A stretch of 64,000 nt of DNA, taken from positions 23,307,868 through 23,371,867 of the forward strand of contig NC_037593.1 of NCBI RefSeq assembly GCF_003073045.1, written 5' to 3'. The notes below the pieces were generated by a model. That model was not told where the DNA came from and ran no database searches. It worked only from the letters and a program-made list of their open reading frames with translations. Positions 49,401 to 60,669 of the stretch are shown here, in pieces. Source of the stretch: Pomacea canaliculata. Lineage: Eukaryota > Mollusca > Gastropoda > Architaenioglossa > Ampullariidae. The number at the start of each line of letters is the position of its first letter. The stretch's first letter is position 1. The position numbers were made by a program, and so were the translations under genes.

Positions 49401-52400
49401 CATACGACCAAAAGATGATGACAAGGATCTGGATGATTGCAGGACATCCGACCACGTGACCATTACACCAATGTGCAGGACATTATCTTTAGACTAACAA
49501 GATAAAGTAGCTTTACACAAGTCGTTCTGCTAGCTTTGACCAGGTGAGTACCAGGTGTGGACAGGTAGCCCAGGAGACTCAACACCAGCCGCGTGATGTC
49601 CACGTTGTCGTCATAGCGACGCAGAGTGCGAGCCAAGACCGACACTCCGCCATTGTGGGAGATGTGCATGCAGTTGGCCTCTGGACACAAACAAACATTT
49701 GGTGTTTACAGCTCAACACTCTTGAGATGTACAGAGTTATGGTCCTTGTCATGTCATTCAATGTTAGCTAGTGATTGCGTCCCCTGCCATCATGTCAGGA
49801 ATAGTGGCGAGTGAGTCTGTATATCTGTGTGAGTGTTTTGTTGGTGTGTAACACAAGTGTGTATGTCTGTGTAATATTTTTGTTGACCTATTTTTGTGTA
49901 TGTCTGTGTGTGACTAACATCAGATGTTTGAGTCATTGCCTCACCTGACACAGCCGCCATTCTCAGCAGTGACGAGCACGCCTGACGCTGGAAGCTCTTC
50001 TCTTTCCGGAAATAGGCGCATGGCGTTGAGGACACAGGAAATGGCGTCAGCTTTGGCCAACACAACCTTCACCGTCTCTACCATCAACATGATGTAAGTA
50101 CATACACACTAGTCTACCGTTACAACTCTTGAGCTCTCTCTTTCTTTCTCAGTGTCAAGTCTCTCTCTCTCCAACACACGTGTACCTGTATATGTGTACA
50201 TGCATTGTTGTACATGTGTACTATAGTTGTATACCTGTATATTGTTGTAGTATGAATTCGTAGAGTCGTACACAAGCAGTATAGCTGTACACATGAAGTG
50301 TAATTATATTTGTGCAGTATAGTTGCACACATGTATTGGAGGTGTATACATGATGTATACTTGTGTATACGTTGTATATGTGTAGTACAGTGGTAGGCAT
50401 ACAATATAGCTTATATTTGTAGTGCCGTTATATACATGTAGTATAGTTTCACATACTATAGCGTAAGTGTATAGACGTGTAGTGTAGCAGTATATCTGTA
50501 GTATGGTAGTAGTGTAGAAAGCAGTATATTTGTTATTATATAGAATATATGTAGTATAGTGGTATACAAGCAGTATACTTGTTTATAACTAGTACACATG
50601 TAGTATACTACAACAACAGTAACGCTGCCCGTCACATCTAGAGAGGTCAAATCAACTCACCCTCATTTGCATAATGACCAACGTTCTGGCATCCAAGCAG
50701 CTGGTTGTCATAGTTACTGCTGTTCTCGCGCATGGTGCGAATGCAGGAGTTGATGGACACCCGGCGCTTGTCGTCAAGGGTAACCGCTGAGGGTTGATTA
50801 CAAAATAATAATAATACATACATCAGCTCTCATCGGGATCAGAAGGGATCTCATCGGCAGCATCTGTCATCATTATCATGATCTTCGTCGTCGTCGTCCT
50901 CGTCCTCGTCAATGAATGCGAGTACCGTGGTCAACGAAAGTCGGAATGTATGCGTGTCATGTTTGTGATTTCAGGGTACGTTAACGGGTACTGTTCGGTC
51001 AAACTGAATGATCTCCCTTTGTCTTCATGTACCCTTCACCATCAAAATAAACAAAGCTGGAACGTACCTGTGGGCGAGGGCGGCATACACGCACAAGAGC
51101 TGCTGCGTCTCTCAGTAGGTATTCCGTTCACGGGATGCGAATCAGACGTCACACAGAGTGAAGGTGTGGAGCTCGAAAGACCCGGATGTTGCAAGGCTCG
51201 GTGAGTAAGAGGCTCACCTTCAGTGGAAGGCTCTTGCATTAACACCTGAAGATTAGGGTAAGCCTTCAGCAGTGTTTGGTTCACCGCTCTACGCTGGTGA
51301 CGCTGAAGGTACGTCCGTTGCTGGTGACGTTGCACACTGGTAACGTCACAGTCAGCTCCGCGTTTGTCACACTCGTCTCTCTGAGTTTACTCCTGCCTCA
51401 TGGTCGACATCAGGTAAGTCCAGGTGAGGGTCTCCAAGCTGGAGGTTATGTCACAGGAAGACTCACTCGCTGTCCTGCCAGCCTCCAACATCCGGGCTAA
51501 TGTCTCCTTGGAGCTTCTGCGGCGGGGAGGAAGCGCCCCATACGGTCACTCGTAAAAGCGAAGAATTTAGAAGGGGAGGAAACTCGGGTCGTCCTTTTAG
51601 GAAGGAGGGTTATAGAGTTGCGCCTGGTTCTATCCGGGAACTCGAAGCATAAGGCTATGGAGTGGCGGCGAGCCGGGGATTCGATCCCTCTCACCCCAGG
51701 TGCCAGGGAAGGGAGAAGCTTTTCCTGCGACTGCACCTTGCAGCCAGGGTCCTTCTGGAAGTCTCCATCCGTATCAGTAATGGAGACCCGGGCACCTTCA
51801 ACAGCGGCGTCTCCTACAACCATGTCGTCGCTCTTCCTCCATCCTGTGTTTATTCTTTCCTCACATTTCATCTCTTGGTTTCCGGAGCAGCGTTCAAAAG
51901 CGCGTTCAGTTCTTTGATTGGTCCTGATCGATGGTATCGGCGCTTGTGACGTCATGACTTCCAGAGGACTTGCTTCTCCTGATGATGGACTGAAGTCTGC
52001 CCTCGCTGGCTCGTAGTGCTTCGGAAGAACAAGCAAGCACCGAGCTTCTCGCGACGAAAGGCGAGATCGGACGTGTCGACCCGGAACTGACCTCTTGCCG
52101 GACCTCGCCAGCGAGGTTGTCTTTGTCGCCACCCAGAGGGTCTTTGTCCGTGATGTCTTCTCCACTGCTTCTAGACGATTTGTCAAATATTTTGTGATCT
52201 GCAGCATGTCGTTCTTGTTGCTCATATTCTGAACGACTGTAGCCACTTACACACTGGGTGGAGCTGATGTTCTCTGTCATCTCGACGGAAGTAGGAAGAC
52301 TGTATCCATGGTTACCAGTTTCTTTCTCCGGCAAGCCGTTCTCTGACGATCGGGTAGATGTCTCCGAGCTCAGAGCCAGTGGCCTGGGAGAGGATTTAGA

Positions 52401-53338
52401 GATGAGAGAGGCCGAGCCCTCGATGCTGATGGCTCGCTTGTATCTGACCTCCACCAGGCGGGGACTCAACGACGGTTCTCTTTCGGACGCAGGGGAAGAT
52501 AATCCAACGGAGGATGATACCGGGGAGCTGCAAAGACCAAGGTGGCCAAGGGAAAAGGGCGACTCGGGCCTCTCTACAGGCATTCTAACCATACACGAGT
52601 GGGACTCACGCTCCACGCGCTCGGCGATGGGGGGAAGAGATCCTAGCAGGTTGTTTGGCCGGAAGTTGGTTTCAGAACCACGGCACGAGCAGAGACGTTT
52701 ACGTGTGACGTGTGAGTCGCAGGAGGAAGGTCTGAGCGGGCGATGTTAAAGCGGATGTCCTGTAGATGACCTAGGATGTCAGTAGTACTGTCCTGTAGAT
52801 GACCTGGGATGGTTCCTCCGCCAGTAACGGGGTTGTCTTCAGCTCGCCTCTGTCGGTGGATGGTGGCAGTCCTCACATCAGCACACCCACTTCTCTCCAG
52901 TCCAGCTCGTTGAAAACATTATCAACAATATCGTCCGTGTTATCGTCAACGTGATGATCGTCTTCGTGCTTGATGACGTAGCAAGAGTGTTGATGTTTCC
53001 CCTTACGAGTCAGAGCTGCTGTCTGACGATCTCCGAGCTCACCCGTGTGCCCCTGGTGGTCCTGGCCCAAGCTGGGCTGCTTGTTGTGACGTCACAGACT
53101 CTGGGGGTCATTCGACCTCCTCGTGGCTCAGTGTTGTTGCTGGCGCTGGCGGCGATGTTGTTATCGCGCGGGCTGCTGGATTGAGTTGTGGTGTCGCCGC
53201 AGTGACAATCGTCGCTAATGTCGCTGTCGTTATCAGATGAAGTCGGCCTGCAGGCAACGACAGCCGCTCTGGTCGCCCCGCTCGTCTCAAGCCAACAGGT
53301 GAGGCTCGTCGCCTGCTCTGGTGTCGGTTGTCGGCCAT
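41180..53338 (-). CDS. Armadillo-repeat protein, about one repeat per exon
   Basis: Repeat exons, 5-prime to 3-prime: 50786-50661, 50077-49945, 49680-49552, 48938-48810, 48427-48299, 47889-47761, 47448-47317, 46918-46790, 46452-46324, 45933-45808, 45032-44901, 44608-44486, 43876-43759, 42869-42725, 42553-42407, 42070-41942, 41621-41511; terminal exon 41265-41180 ends AFWETLDK. A short exon near 51286-51218 precedes them. Most are 123-132 bases, phase 1 at both ends, and each carries about one 43-residue helical ARM-type repeat, for example GGLHVLLRTLETFP then DYGVTVLCNISTLG, or GGVHTIISMMNRF then ENGCRALGSFAFYG. ARM repeats stack into a superhelix that binds partner proteins, usually in cytosol or nucleus; no kinase, ankyrin or other domain is seen. 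Exons 50077-49945 and 42869-42725 are out of register by one base, though the repeat resumes in the next frame. The start near 53338 is uncertain. I cannot name the family member. Confidence 0.8.
43412..43450. repeat. (TTG)n microsatellite in an intron
   Basis: Thirteen TTG units in the intron between exons 43876-43759 and 42869-42725. Confidence 0.95.
46932..46997. repeat. (ATC)n microsatellite in an intron
   Basis: ATC/GTC trinucleotide tract starting 14 bases upstream of the acceptor of exon 46918-46790, so it overlaps the polypyrimidine and branch region. Confidence 0.9.
50177..50620. repeat. Degenerate GTATA-rich tandem region
   Basis: About 440 bases of loosely repeated units such as GTAGTATAGT and TATACATGTAGTATAG, filling most of the intron between repeat exons 50786-50661 and 50077-49945. 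Minus-strand open frames in it (Tyr/Thr-rich) are products of the repeat. Confidence 0.7.
51467..53338 (-). CDS. N-terminal disordered part of the armadillo-repeat gene
   Basis: Overlapping minus-strand frames here share one style: Ser-, Asp- and Arg-rich disordered sequence. A likely start is the ATG at 53338 in context AACATGG. Protein-like stretches follow in different frames: SSDNDSDISDDCHCGD (about 53220), DDHHVDDNTDDIVDNVF (about 52930), PIAERVERESHSC (about 52620) running to 51906, then RRNSITLLPKRTT (about 51600), and finally SKETLARMLEAGRTA ending at donor 51467 in phase 1, which fits the next exon. Either small introns or one-base errors separate the frames; I could not choose. It may also include a second gene upstream. 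Confidence 0.45.
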
Positions 53339-53459
53339 GTTGACGCTCGCCTCTCGCCGGAAGCTTCGTCCACTGCTCATGCGCAGTCGACGGGAAATTG
53401 CTCTTGAAGTGACTGACGGCCAAGTTGCTGTCTGAGAGCGCGTGCGGGTCAAATGGCAC

Positions 53460-55143
53460 GTGACCAGCGCTCTGCCCTCTAGTGTCCGCTGTACGAAGAC
53501 CACGGGGGATCAGCCTTGTCCACTACGTTATCTGCTTCGTAGTGGAAATTATCTCCCATGTCAAAGGTGGCGGTGTTATCGTGCGAGGGGTCGATGACTT
53601 GTTTTTTCAACTAGTTGAACTAAGTAATTCGTTCACATCTGAGTCTGAATGTGAACAGCACGCGCTTACTTTGTCTGTTTAGGTTTTATACCTCTGTACT
53701 TTTTGTTTGATTGCTGAAGGCTGGTAGTTATCTCCCCCTCGCCGATCCTTCCGAAGAAGGCGATGTGTTGAGGGACCTGTAGGGACTGAGCCTCCCTATC
53801 ACGTGACAAGCTACAGACGTCACCTTGTACCTGCTGAAACAGACAAAGTGGTTTGGACCCAGGACGTTACACCTGTGAACGTCAGAACACGTGATTGAGT
53901 ACCTGGCGTGGGATCAAATAATCGTGTCATTATCACAGGACAGGTGAGGAGATAGCCCACCTTGCTGACAGTGACGTCATGTCAGAAGCTCAGAGCTGTT
54001 GAGAGAGAGGAGGGGAAGGGTTTTGCGATTGTTTGTCCGTAGTTTAATCCTTAATGTCACACGTAAATTAATGAATGTAATTAAACGCTTTCACGTGACC
54101 GAAAGCAGGCAATAAAACGCATGCATGGAGACCATCTGTGTGTGTTGGTGTGTTCGTGTCTGTGTATGTGATTTCAGTCTAATGGTCTGTCTGAACTCAT
54201 GCAAGAAGCAACCGATGCATGAACAAGGTGTCTCCAGGTAATGTCCAATGTCTGACATACCCTGCTCATACCCTGCACGGTACTTACATTATTTCTCACT
54301 TTATCACGGCAGATCCAATCACGATACACTTTCACACTTTCGTGCAGAATACTCTAGGTGTGAAGATATGAAATTTATGCAAATATTATTTGCTGATAAA
54401 GCTCCTTTAATATCCTGTCCCATTGCTTACAGCAAAGGATGGCCTGGAGTAAGATAACGGGGAGGGGGAGACACCAGCTTCCCATTGTCAAGGGCTTGGG
54501 TTGTTGCAGTGGTGACCCCTGGCCTTACAGGCTTGGGGGAGGAGACAACTGTCTGCATTTGATGTATATCTGCTTGATTTGTTTGTTATTTTGGTGACAA
54601 TCACTTTCTGCTTCCGTCGTCAATGCGGACTGTGAATTTTTATTTTACATTCACGTCTTCGAATTTGTGTGTATACCGGGCATCGACTGTTGACCTCAAT
54701 CCAACAAGGCAATTTTAGATAGATGCTGTGCTAGCAATGTACATACATATACATGGTTGAATAATTCCTTGCTCTCTCTCACGCACACACAAACTACAGT
54801 AGGTAACTTAGGTCACTTGTAGAAGATGCAAGCGCAATGTGTGGTTTGCTGGTGTGACATATACATACTGGCAGTCGGTTTTAGTAAGATTGCATGTGAT
54901 ATTGAGTTGTAAAAGCACACAAAAAATGAGACAAAGAAAGAAGTGAACGCTTGTTGCAAGGAGCGTGGCACGTCGTCACTGAAGTAGTCATCGCCAACAT
55001 CACATGTACATATCATGTCTGAGTTGCATTCTGGAATCTTAACGGAGACTGGGTGCAGGTAATGGGGTTAAGTAAAGCCTGAAGTCTCACAAATAATTTA
55101 GTCATAAGACATCCACAGGGGGGCAACACTTCAAGGAAACATT
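53460..55143. other. Intergenic, no supported gene
   Basis: AT-rich with scattered TG/CA runs. A minus-strand AATAAA at 54639-54644 could serve the gene at 55144. No other feature I can support. Confidence 0.4.
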
Positions 55144-56009
55144 CTACTGTGACAGTAGAGGTCGTGCAACTGCATCCGTTATTAAGCCCTTACTTTGTAT
55201 AGCTAATTGCAACAGGTGAGAACTTGCGGAATTTAGACACTCAAAATCAATCACACTGATATTACTGCAGAGCTCTTTATACATCATCTTTGTACTTTTG
55301 GCAGTTGGAATGTAGCTTGCCAAGAGTGGCAGACATTTTTGGGTAACCTCCGTGGCACACTCCAAGGCTCCGTCGTAGCCCCTCGGAGTACGGCATGCAT
55401 TCTGAAGATTGTCGGCGTCAAGGGGAGAAGCGTCGTTTAAAAGTCGCTTAGTTTGTCTTGCATCGACCCCGGGTACTTCCACAGTAAAATTTTCCCTTCT
55501 GAAACATTCTTTTTGAGACTCCTGAATACTGTACATGCTAGAGCAATTCACGAAATTTTCTGACATCCTCCAGGTTAATGTTGTTGCAATGGTGGATTGG
55601 GACAAAGTTGTCAACGGAATTTCCTTCATTGTTTGTACTGTTGCCAAAGGATCAGTGTTGCCGGAACAAACTTGACGATGCTCTTTTGTACAGTCATAGA
55701 CAGTCTGAAAATAGCTGCACGTTGAGCTTGTCAAATCTGTTGGATTGGCTCTCACGAACCTCCTCAATGTCATCAAGATCATTTGCATGTTGGCAGATGA
55801 AGTCGTTGAGCAACTTTGGTTTTTTGGTTTCATCTGGCGCTCCGATGAACACTGTTTATCGGATGTTGATAGCAAGCGGTAGGCAAGCTTGTATTTCTCC
55901 TTGTTTGGTTGAACGCACATGTTAGTAGATCCTTGCGCGTAAGACCACATGGACCTAACTGAGTAATGATGTGAAAAATAATCTGAGAAACGAAAATGCT
56001 AGCGAGCAT
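55144..56009 (-). CDS. Secreted cysteine-rich protein, apparently single exon
   Basis: The ATG at 56009 begins a hydrophobic signal-peptide-like segment (MLASIFVSQIIFHIITQ) followed by a PCGLTRKDLLTC pair. The long downstream frame, open from 55950 to the stop at 55144, continues with many spaced cysteines (DKQCSSE, SSTCSYFQTVYDC, QVCSGN, CSSMYS, KECF, NACRT, LECA, QKCLPLL, ELCSN, FECLN) and several N-glycosylation sites. The signal-peptide frame and the mature frame are offset by one base near 55905, so either start alone gives only part of the protein; a consensus error is likely. Extracellular location is inferred. The spacing of cysteines recalls repeated small disulphide domains of invertebrate secreted proteins, but I assign no family. 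Confidence 0.6.
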
Positions 56010-56085
56010 CGCCAAGTCGCACGCATGCGGAGCGTCCTTGACCTTTCTTTTTCCGTCAGGGAGCCGCGCAATACAAGCTCACGGA

Positions 56086-56167
56086 TTGTTGTTGTTGTTG
56101 TTGTTGTTGTCGTTGTCGTCGTCGTCGTCGTGGTTGTTGTTGTCGTCGTCGTCGTCGTCGTCGTCGT
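56086..56167. repeat. TTG/GTC compound microsatellite
   Basis: About 27 trinucleotide units switching between TTG and GTC, 75 to 160 bases upstream of the secreted-protein start, probably in its promoter or leader. Frames of poly-Thr or poly-Val across it are artefacts. Confidence 0.9.
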
Positions 56168-56906
56168 ATTTCCATAAAATGCGATAGAGAAAGCGGAAGC
56201 TGTTAGTGCGACATTCACAACATCCACACAGCAGACGAGACCTGACAGCGCTACTCCACTGCGCATGCGTGAAGGATGTTGTTTATTTTTATATTCTCTG
56301 ATCGGTTTTCACTGACCAAGGATTGAGCATCGTATTGTTTCCCGTTAATTTGATGTTTGACAAGGTAGCGGGGAGCAATGACACACATCAGTCGCTGTTG
56401 ACAGTCGTGTGTGGGTTCAAAGGTCAGGCTAGCGGCATGCAGCACGTGACCGTGCACGTGGTGGGAAACACGTCCAACAGCGATGTTAGAAATGCAGCCC
56501 GTGTGTCACATTCACATTCTGTACAAGTTACTGGTGACAAGTCAAACCTCACACAATCACCACACAAGTCGTATTTCTGTGTAATGGCCTGCGTTACATC
56601 ATTACCATGTTTCCATTACGACTGTTACATTACAGTTTTCTGACTGCAGAATCTTCAAGCAGCACTAAATTACGCGCGCCAACAATAAAACTGAAGACTT
56701 TTGAGGGGGCTGCCTCCCCTCCTGGCCTCCACACACACACACGTTTCCTACACCAGTGATACAACACAAGCAAGTGAACACTCGCCAACAGTAAAACAGA
56801 AGACTTACCCGAGTACCCGGAGTCTTGTGACTGTCATGTCCCACACCATCAGGTCCACATGTCCGGGTGGCGGAGTGAGAGAAGCAACTGCTGTAAGTCT
56901 GACAGC

Positions 56907-57138
56907 ATGGCGGACATTCCTCCACTCGCCCTCCACGACCTTCTGTTCGACACACTGCCATGGTCTGAGTTCAACTACGAGCGCCTTCCCAGTAAGGATG
57001 TTGGTTATTTAAATGTCGGTCAACCTCGGCACATCATTGCCTTCTTCTACTGATCATTTTCACAGAGATATAATTGGATGGAATGAGAGTTCTGATATTT
57101 GTTTTTCAGGTAAATATGGAGTTTGTAAGAGCTTGTGA
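56907..57138 (+). CDS. Candidate start of a plus-strand gene or microprotein
   Basis: The ATG at 56907 opens a 28-codon exon (MADIPPLALHDLLFDTLPWS) ending in a good donor, CCCA|GTAAGG, at 56991, phase 1. A strong acceptor (TTTGTTTTTCAG) lies at 57109. Joined, the frame reads SKYGVCKSL and stops at 57138, giving a 37-residue product. Alternatively a donor TTT|GTAAGA at 57124 makes a 15-base micro-exon that keeps phase 1 and leads further right. I recognise no family. It is divergent from the secreted-protein gene, with about 900 bases between starts. Confidence 0.35.
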
Positions 57139-57336
57139 GTGAAAATTGCTGTAAAAAGCTGCGAGGTAACAGGTAGCAGGGACAGAAGACTTGTTGCGAC
57201 CTCCAAAGGCCACTTCTACACCCGATGAACCACTTTATTTAAACGGCAACTAGTCCTTTATTACGAAACAAATGTCACGTGATTGCTGATGTGTGGCTGC
57301 TGCGTGGACAAGACGATGTTGAAGGTTAGGTGAACA

Positions 57337-57430
57337 TAAACACTGTCCATCCTGTAGCCTTATGACCTATAAACACTGTCCATCCCCATCCTGTAGCCTT
57401 ATGATCAAGACCTATAAACACTGTCCACCC
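57337..57430. repeat. Direct repeats, about 38-45 bases, three copies
   Basis: Three copies of ATAAACACTGTCCATCC followed in two by TGTAGCCTTATGA, with unequal spacing. They lie just downstream of the minus-strand candidate exon at 57460-57532. Confidence 0.8.
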
Positions 57431-57459
57431 AAATCCCGTGTCGCTTACTTGCTCTCTAC

Positions 57460-57748
57460 CTGCTTCAGTCTCCCTCGCCCATTGCTCGAAGAAATCCAGT
57501 AAACTTTCTCCGCGGACAAATTTGCAAAACATTTTATGTAAAACTTAAAAATCAACAACTTTGATAGAAAGGTTTTCTGCAAGCTTGACGATGAGCTTGC
57601 CTAACATCCACACCAAGTCTACTCCAAGGGTAGCGTCCCTCACTGAAGTGCGGCGTCTGTGGAGACTTATCGCGGTTTCCTTGACTACCAGGTAAACCTT
57701 GGGTGACATGCCCTCCAGCGTGTCAGCACCCCGCCACACCGGATACAT
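57460..57748 (-). pseudogene. Protein-like minus-strand frame with one in-frame stop
   Basis: From the ATG at 57748 a frame runs MYPVWRGADTLEGMSPKVYL to KVVDF and a TAA at 57545. The same frame resumes four codons later with MFCKFVRGESLLDFFEQW and ends in a donor, GCAG|GTAGAG, at 57460. Upstream of 57748 the frame is also open (TSCFTCDDWVLM). The whole looks like one helical protein interrupted by a single stop, or two short units. No family recognised. Host pseudogene, sequence error or an uncaptured transposon fragment are all possible. Confidence 0.3.
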
Positions 57749-58089
57749 CAGGACCCAGTCATCACAAGTGAAGCAGGAAGTTATCGTGGCTACACCTTTG
57801 TCATATCCATGAATATGTCAAGATAGGGCAAAGGGGTGGGGGGCAGGGGGCAGGGGGCAAGTTTGGTGTCAATGATCGAGTGTTTGCCTCCCCTCCGAAA
57901 CCCACCCACCCAAAGTTCATGTGGTCTGATGGTCGTCGGCCATCACATCGACTGTAATTATTATTATATAAACCAGCAACACAGCTATGAGGTTACAGAC
58001 AGGTGAGAACCCGAGATGATGCAATCAGTCACACCTGACAGGTGCAGGCAACAGGTCTCCTGTACACGAGGTCAGTAGGAGTACACATA

Positions 58090-58544
58090 CCGTGTTTTCC
58101 CTAAAATAAGGTCGGGTCTTATATTAATTTTACTGTAAATGAGGTATTAGGGCTTATTGCGATGTCTTATTTTTTCATGTACAAAATCGACATTTATTGA
58201 TGTACAACTACACACCTTTATTCTGAAACAGTCCTGTCATCTACTGGAACATCGTCAGAACTCTCCCAAACCTGGAATCCATGCGACTCCAAAGGTGTCT
58301 GTTTTGGGTCTTTTCATTTACTTAATTATAAATTTAAATCAATTGTTTTGAGCATTAATAAAAATATTATATTTATATATTAATGCGATTACTTTTTCAT
58401 TAAATACGTCCGTCGTGTGTTCCAACGGACGAATAAAATCCGTCAGTGTGTCTGACTATCCTTACCATGGCTACTATTTGGGGTTAGGGTAATATCACGA
58501 AAATTCCGAAAAAACTTTTTAGGGCTTTTTTCTGAGAAACACGG
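58090..58544 (-). mobile_element. Small Tc1/mariner-pogo-type DNA transposon relic
   Basis: 455 bases bounded by imperfect inverted ends (CCGTGTTTTCCCTAAAATAA left; CCGTGTTTCTCAGAAAAAAG right, read inward) and flanked by TA on both sides (58088-58089 and 58545-58546), the target duplication of the Tc1/mariner superfamily. On the minus strand a frame ending at 58218 reads GFQVWESSDDVPVDDRTVSE and stop, an acidic tail like those of pogo-type transposases. The rest of a transposase is absent, so this is an internally deleted, non-autonomous copy. Family naming is inference from ends and tail. Confidence 0.6.
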
Positions 58545-58884
58545 TAACAAGAGGAACCAGAGAGGATTTAAAATTTAGGGTTCCGCTGTTACACATTGAA
58601 ATACAGTTTTGTTTTTATTGTAGCTATAAACTTGTACATCACACAATCACAGTTTGAATGGCAAGACCGCTCCCTGGGGCGCTGGCACATCGTAGACATC
58701 TACAGTCTACCTGTAGTTTTCACTGGAGGTAATAGGCATGGTAGGTTGTAGGGAGGGCAGTCGAGTAGCTCTGGTCCATGACCACTGGATGTTGATGGTC
58801 AGAAAGACAGGAGACCGAAGGGGGCCGACAATGTGAGAAAACAGGTGAAAAGACAGAGAGCAGACAAGCTTATGTCGATGGAAC

Positions 58885-58890
58885 TTTATT
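58885..58890 (-). terminator. Polyadenylation signal of the tetraspanin
   Basis: AATAAA on the minus strand, about 715 bases past the stop at 59604. Confidence 0.45.
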
Positions 58891-59603
58891 ACAAATTAGT
58901 GACATTCATGTTGTCATTTGTTAATACCCTGGTATCACACACACACAAAAACAAACAAACACACACACACACAAACACACACACACCTTTCAGCGTTAGG
59001 TGAATGTAACAATGGAAAACTTAACAAAGTAAAAAATGCAAAATTTTCTTCGGAAATGTGTGTAAACTGTTTCTAAGTCCGTGGTCAGCTGACACGACAT
59101 GACACAGCTGAGACAGCCCTCTGTCTGACATCTTAATACCCGGATGACATCCGAGGGTTGCCAGGATGCACGTGGTCGCTTGTCTTGCTACCCCAGGTGT
59201 CCTCGCGCCGGTTGATAATCCAGTGGACAGGTGAAGGGCAGGTACGAACCTCCATTACTGGACTGCTGGCAGACGTGTGTACACAGCTTCCGGTTTATTC
59301 ACATTTCAGATTAACTACTAAAACGAGGCAGGTGTGTACAAAGCTTCCGGTTTAGTCACATTCATTGTTTAGGCTCGCCGAGACTAACAGTGGATGACTT
59401 CGCAAGAGGCTAAGTGTTGGTCTCGGCAGACAGACAGCAGTCCACCTGTACATGTCCTAGGGCAGGTGTGTCAGGATGACCTGCCACGTCCATGACGTCA
59501 TCAACTGATCGGCCCTTGGGTGAATCTCTCTAACCTGCTGCTATTTCTCGTTAGTTGAAGGTTGTGGGAGTGCGAGGTCTCCATGGTGTGACCAAGCCAC
59601 CAG

Positions 59604-60669
59604 CTAGCTTCGTAGGTAGCTGTCTCTGTAGAAGTAGTCGCTGTCTTTCGATTTCCATGATGTCATCAGACAGAGCGCCAACAACATTCCTGCCAACTGA
59701 CAACAGAAGCAGACCACATTAGAATTTTCTATTTACCACACCATCATGCCACACAAGATACACGTGCTACACATGCCAGACCTGTATCAAGGTCTTGACC
59801 CACTGACATTTTCATATCACGTGACATTTCTCGACATATCTCACGACCCCGATAAAGAGAGTGGCAGAACATGAAGACTGAACAAACTGGAATAGGACAT
59901 GAGACCATGACATTAATAATTACTTTATTAACCAAATACAGTTAACAAATAACATTCAAGTATATCTGAATTTACGACCAGTTACTTATTATAAATCATT
60001 TATTTTAATCTCCTATTTCATGCTTGCAGTAGTGTTTCCTGTAAAATGGCGAAAGTTGTCTTGAACATAGAGCTACATGATACAACCTTATCTGTCATGT
60101 CGTCGGCTTGCTTCGCCATCGATACAGCCCTAATCTATGCAATTTTGTATGCAGCTGATTACTGATTTTTATTAGAATAAGATCATAAATGCCATACAGA
60201 CTCACAACATGTAACCATGACGACTACTGCGGGTCACCTATGACCTCCAGGGGCACGTGACGCATTGGAGATACTGCATGTTACACTAAGTCATATAAAG
60301 CCGTCATAGTTATCTTCATGGACAGCTGCTAGAACATTATGGCAACACATTGATATGGGGTTGTGCTTGTTTGTCAAGTAGTTAACACCTCCACTACACG
60401 TCCTGCCGAGGGAGGGAGTCAGTCGTTGGAACAGCTCAGTGACGTCAGTGTCACAAACAGTCCTCGTGAGCAGTCATCCATGTCTGGGTCGGGGCCTGGG
60501 GGTCTTTGTTGGACACACCTCGCTTCACGTGTGACTCATGTCCTCAGATCACGTGACACACATTACAGAAGGTATTTTTTCTCTGCTTTAAATAGCAACG
60601 CGCCATTGTTTCCACACTTTGGTCGGCAAGTGTGTTGACAGTGGAATGTGAAACAAAGAAACTAGTCTA

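Noticed and set aside
51670-51690. tRNA B-box-like GGGGATTCGATCCC
   Set aside because: No A-box or cloverleaf around it; it lies in the coding-like N-terminal part of the armadillo gene.
55996-56266. Poly-Thr, poly-Val and Ser/Leu-rich frames
   Set aside because: All come from the TTG/GTC microsatellite.
60363-60638. 91-codon plus-strand frame
   Set aside because: Lies inside the tetraspanin intron on the opposite strand, with no ATG at its start and no splice support.
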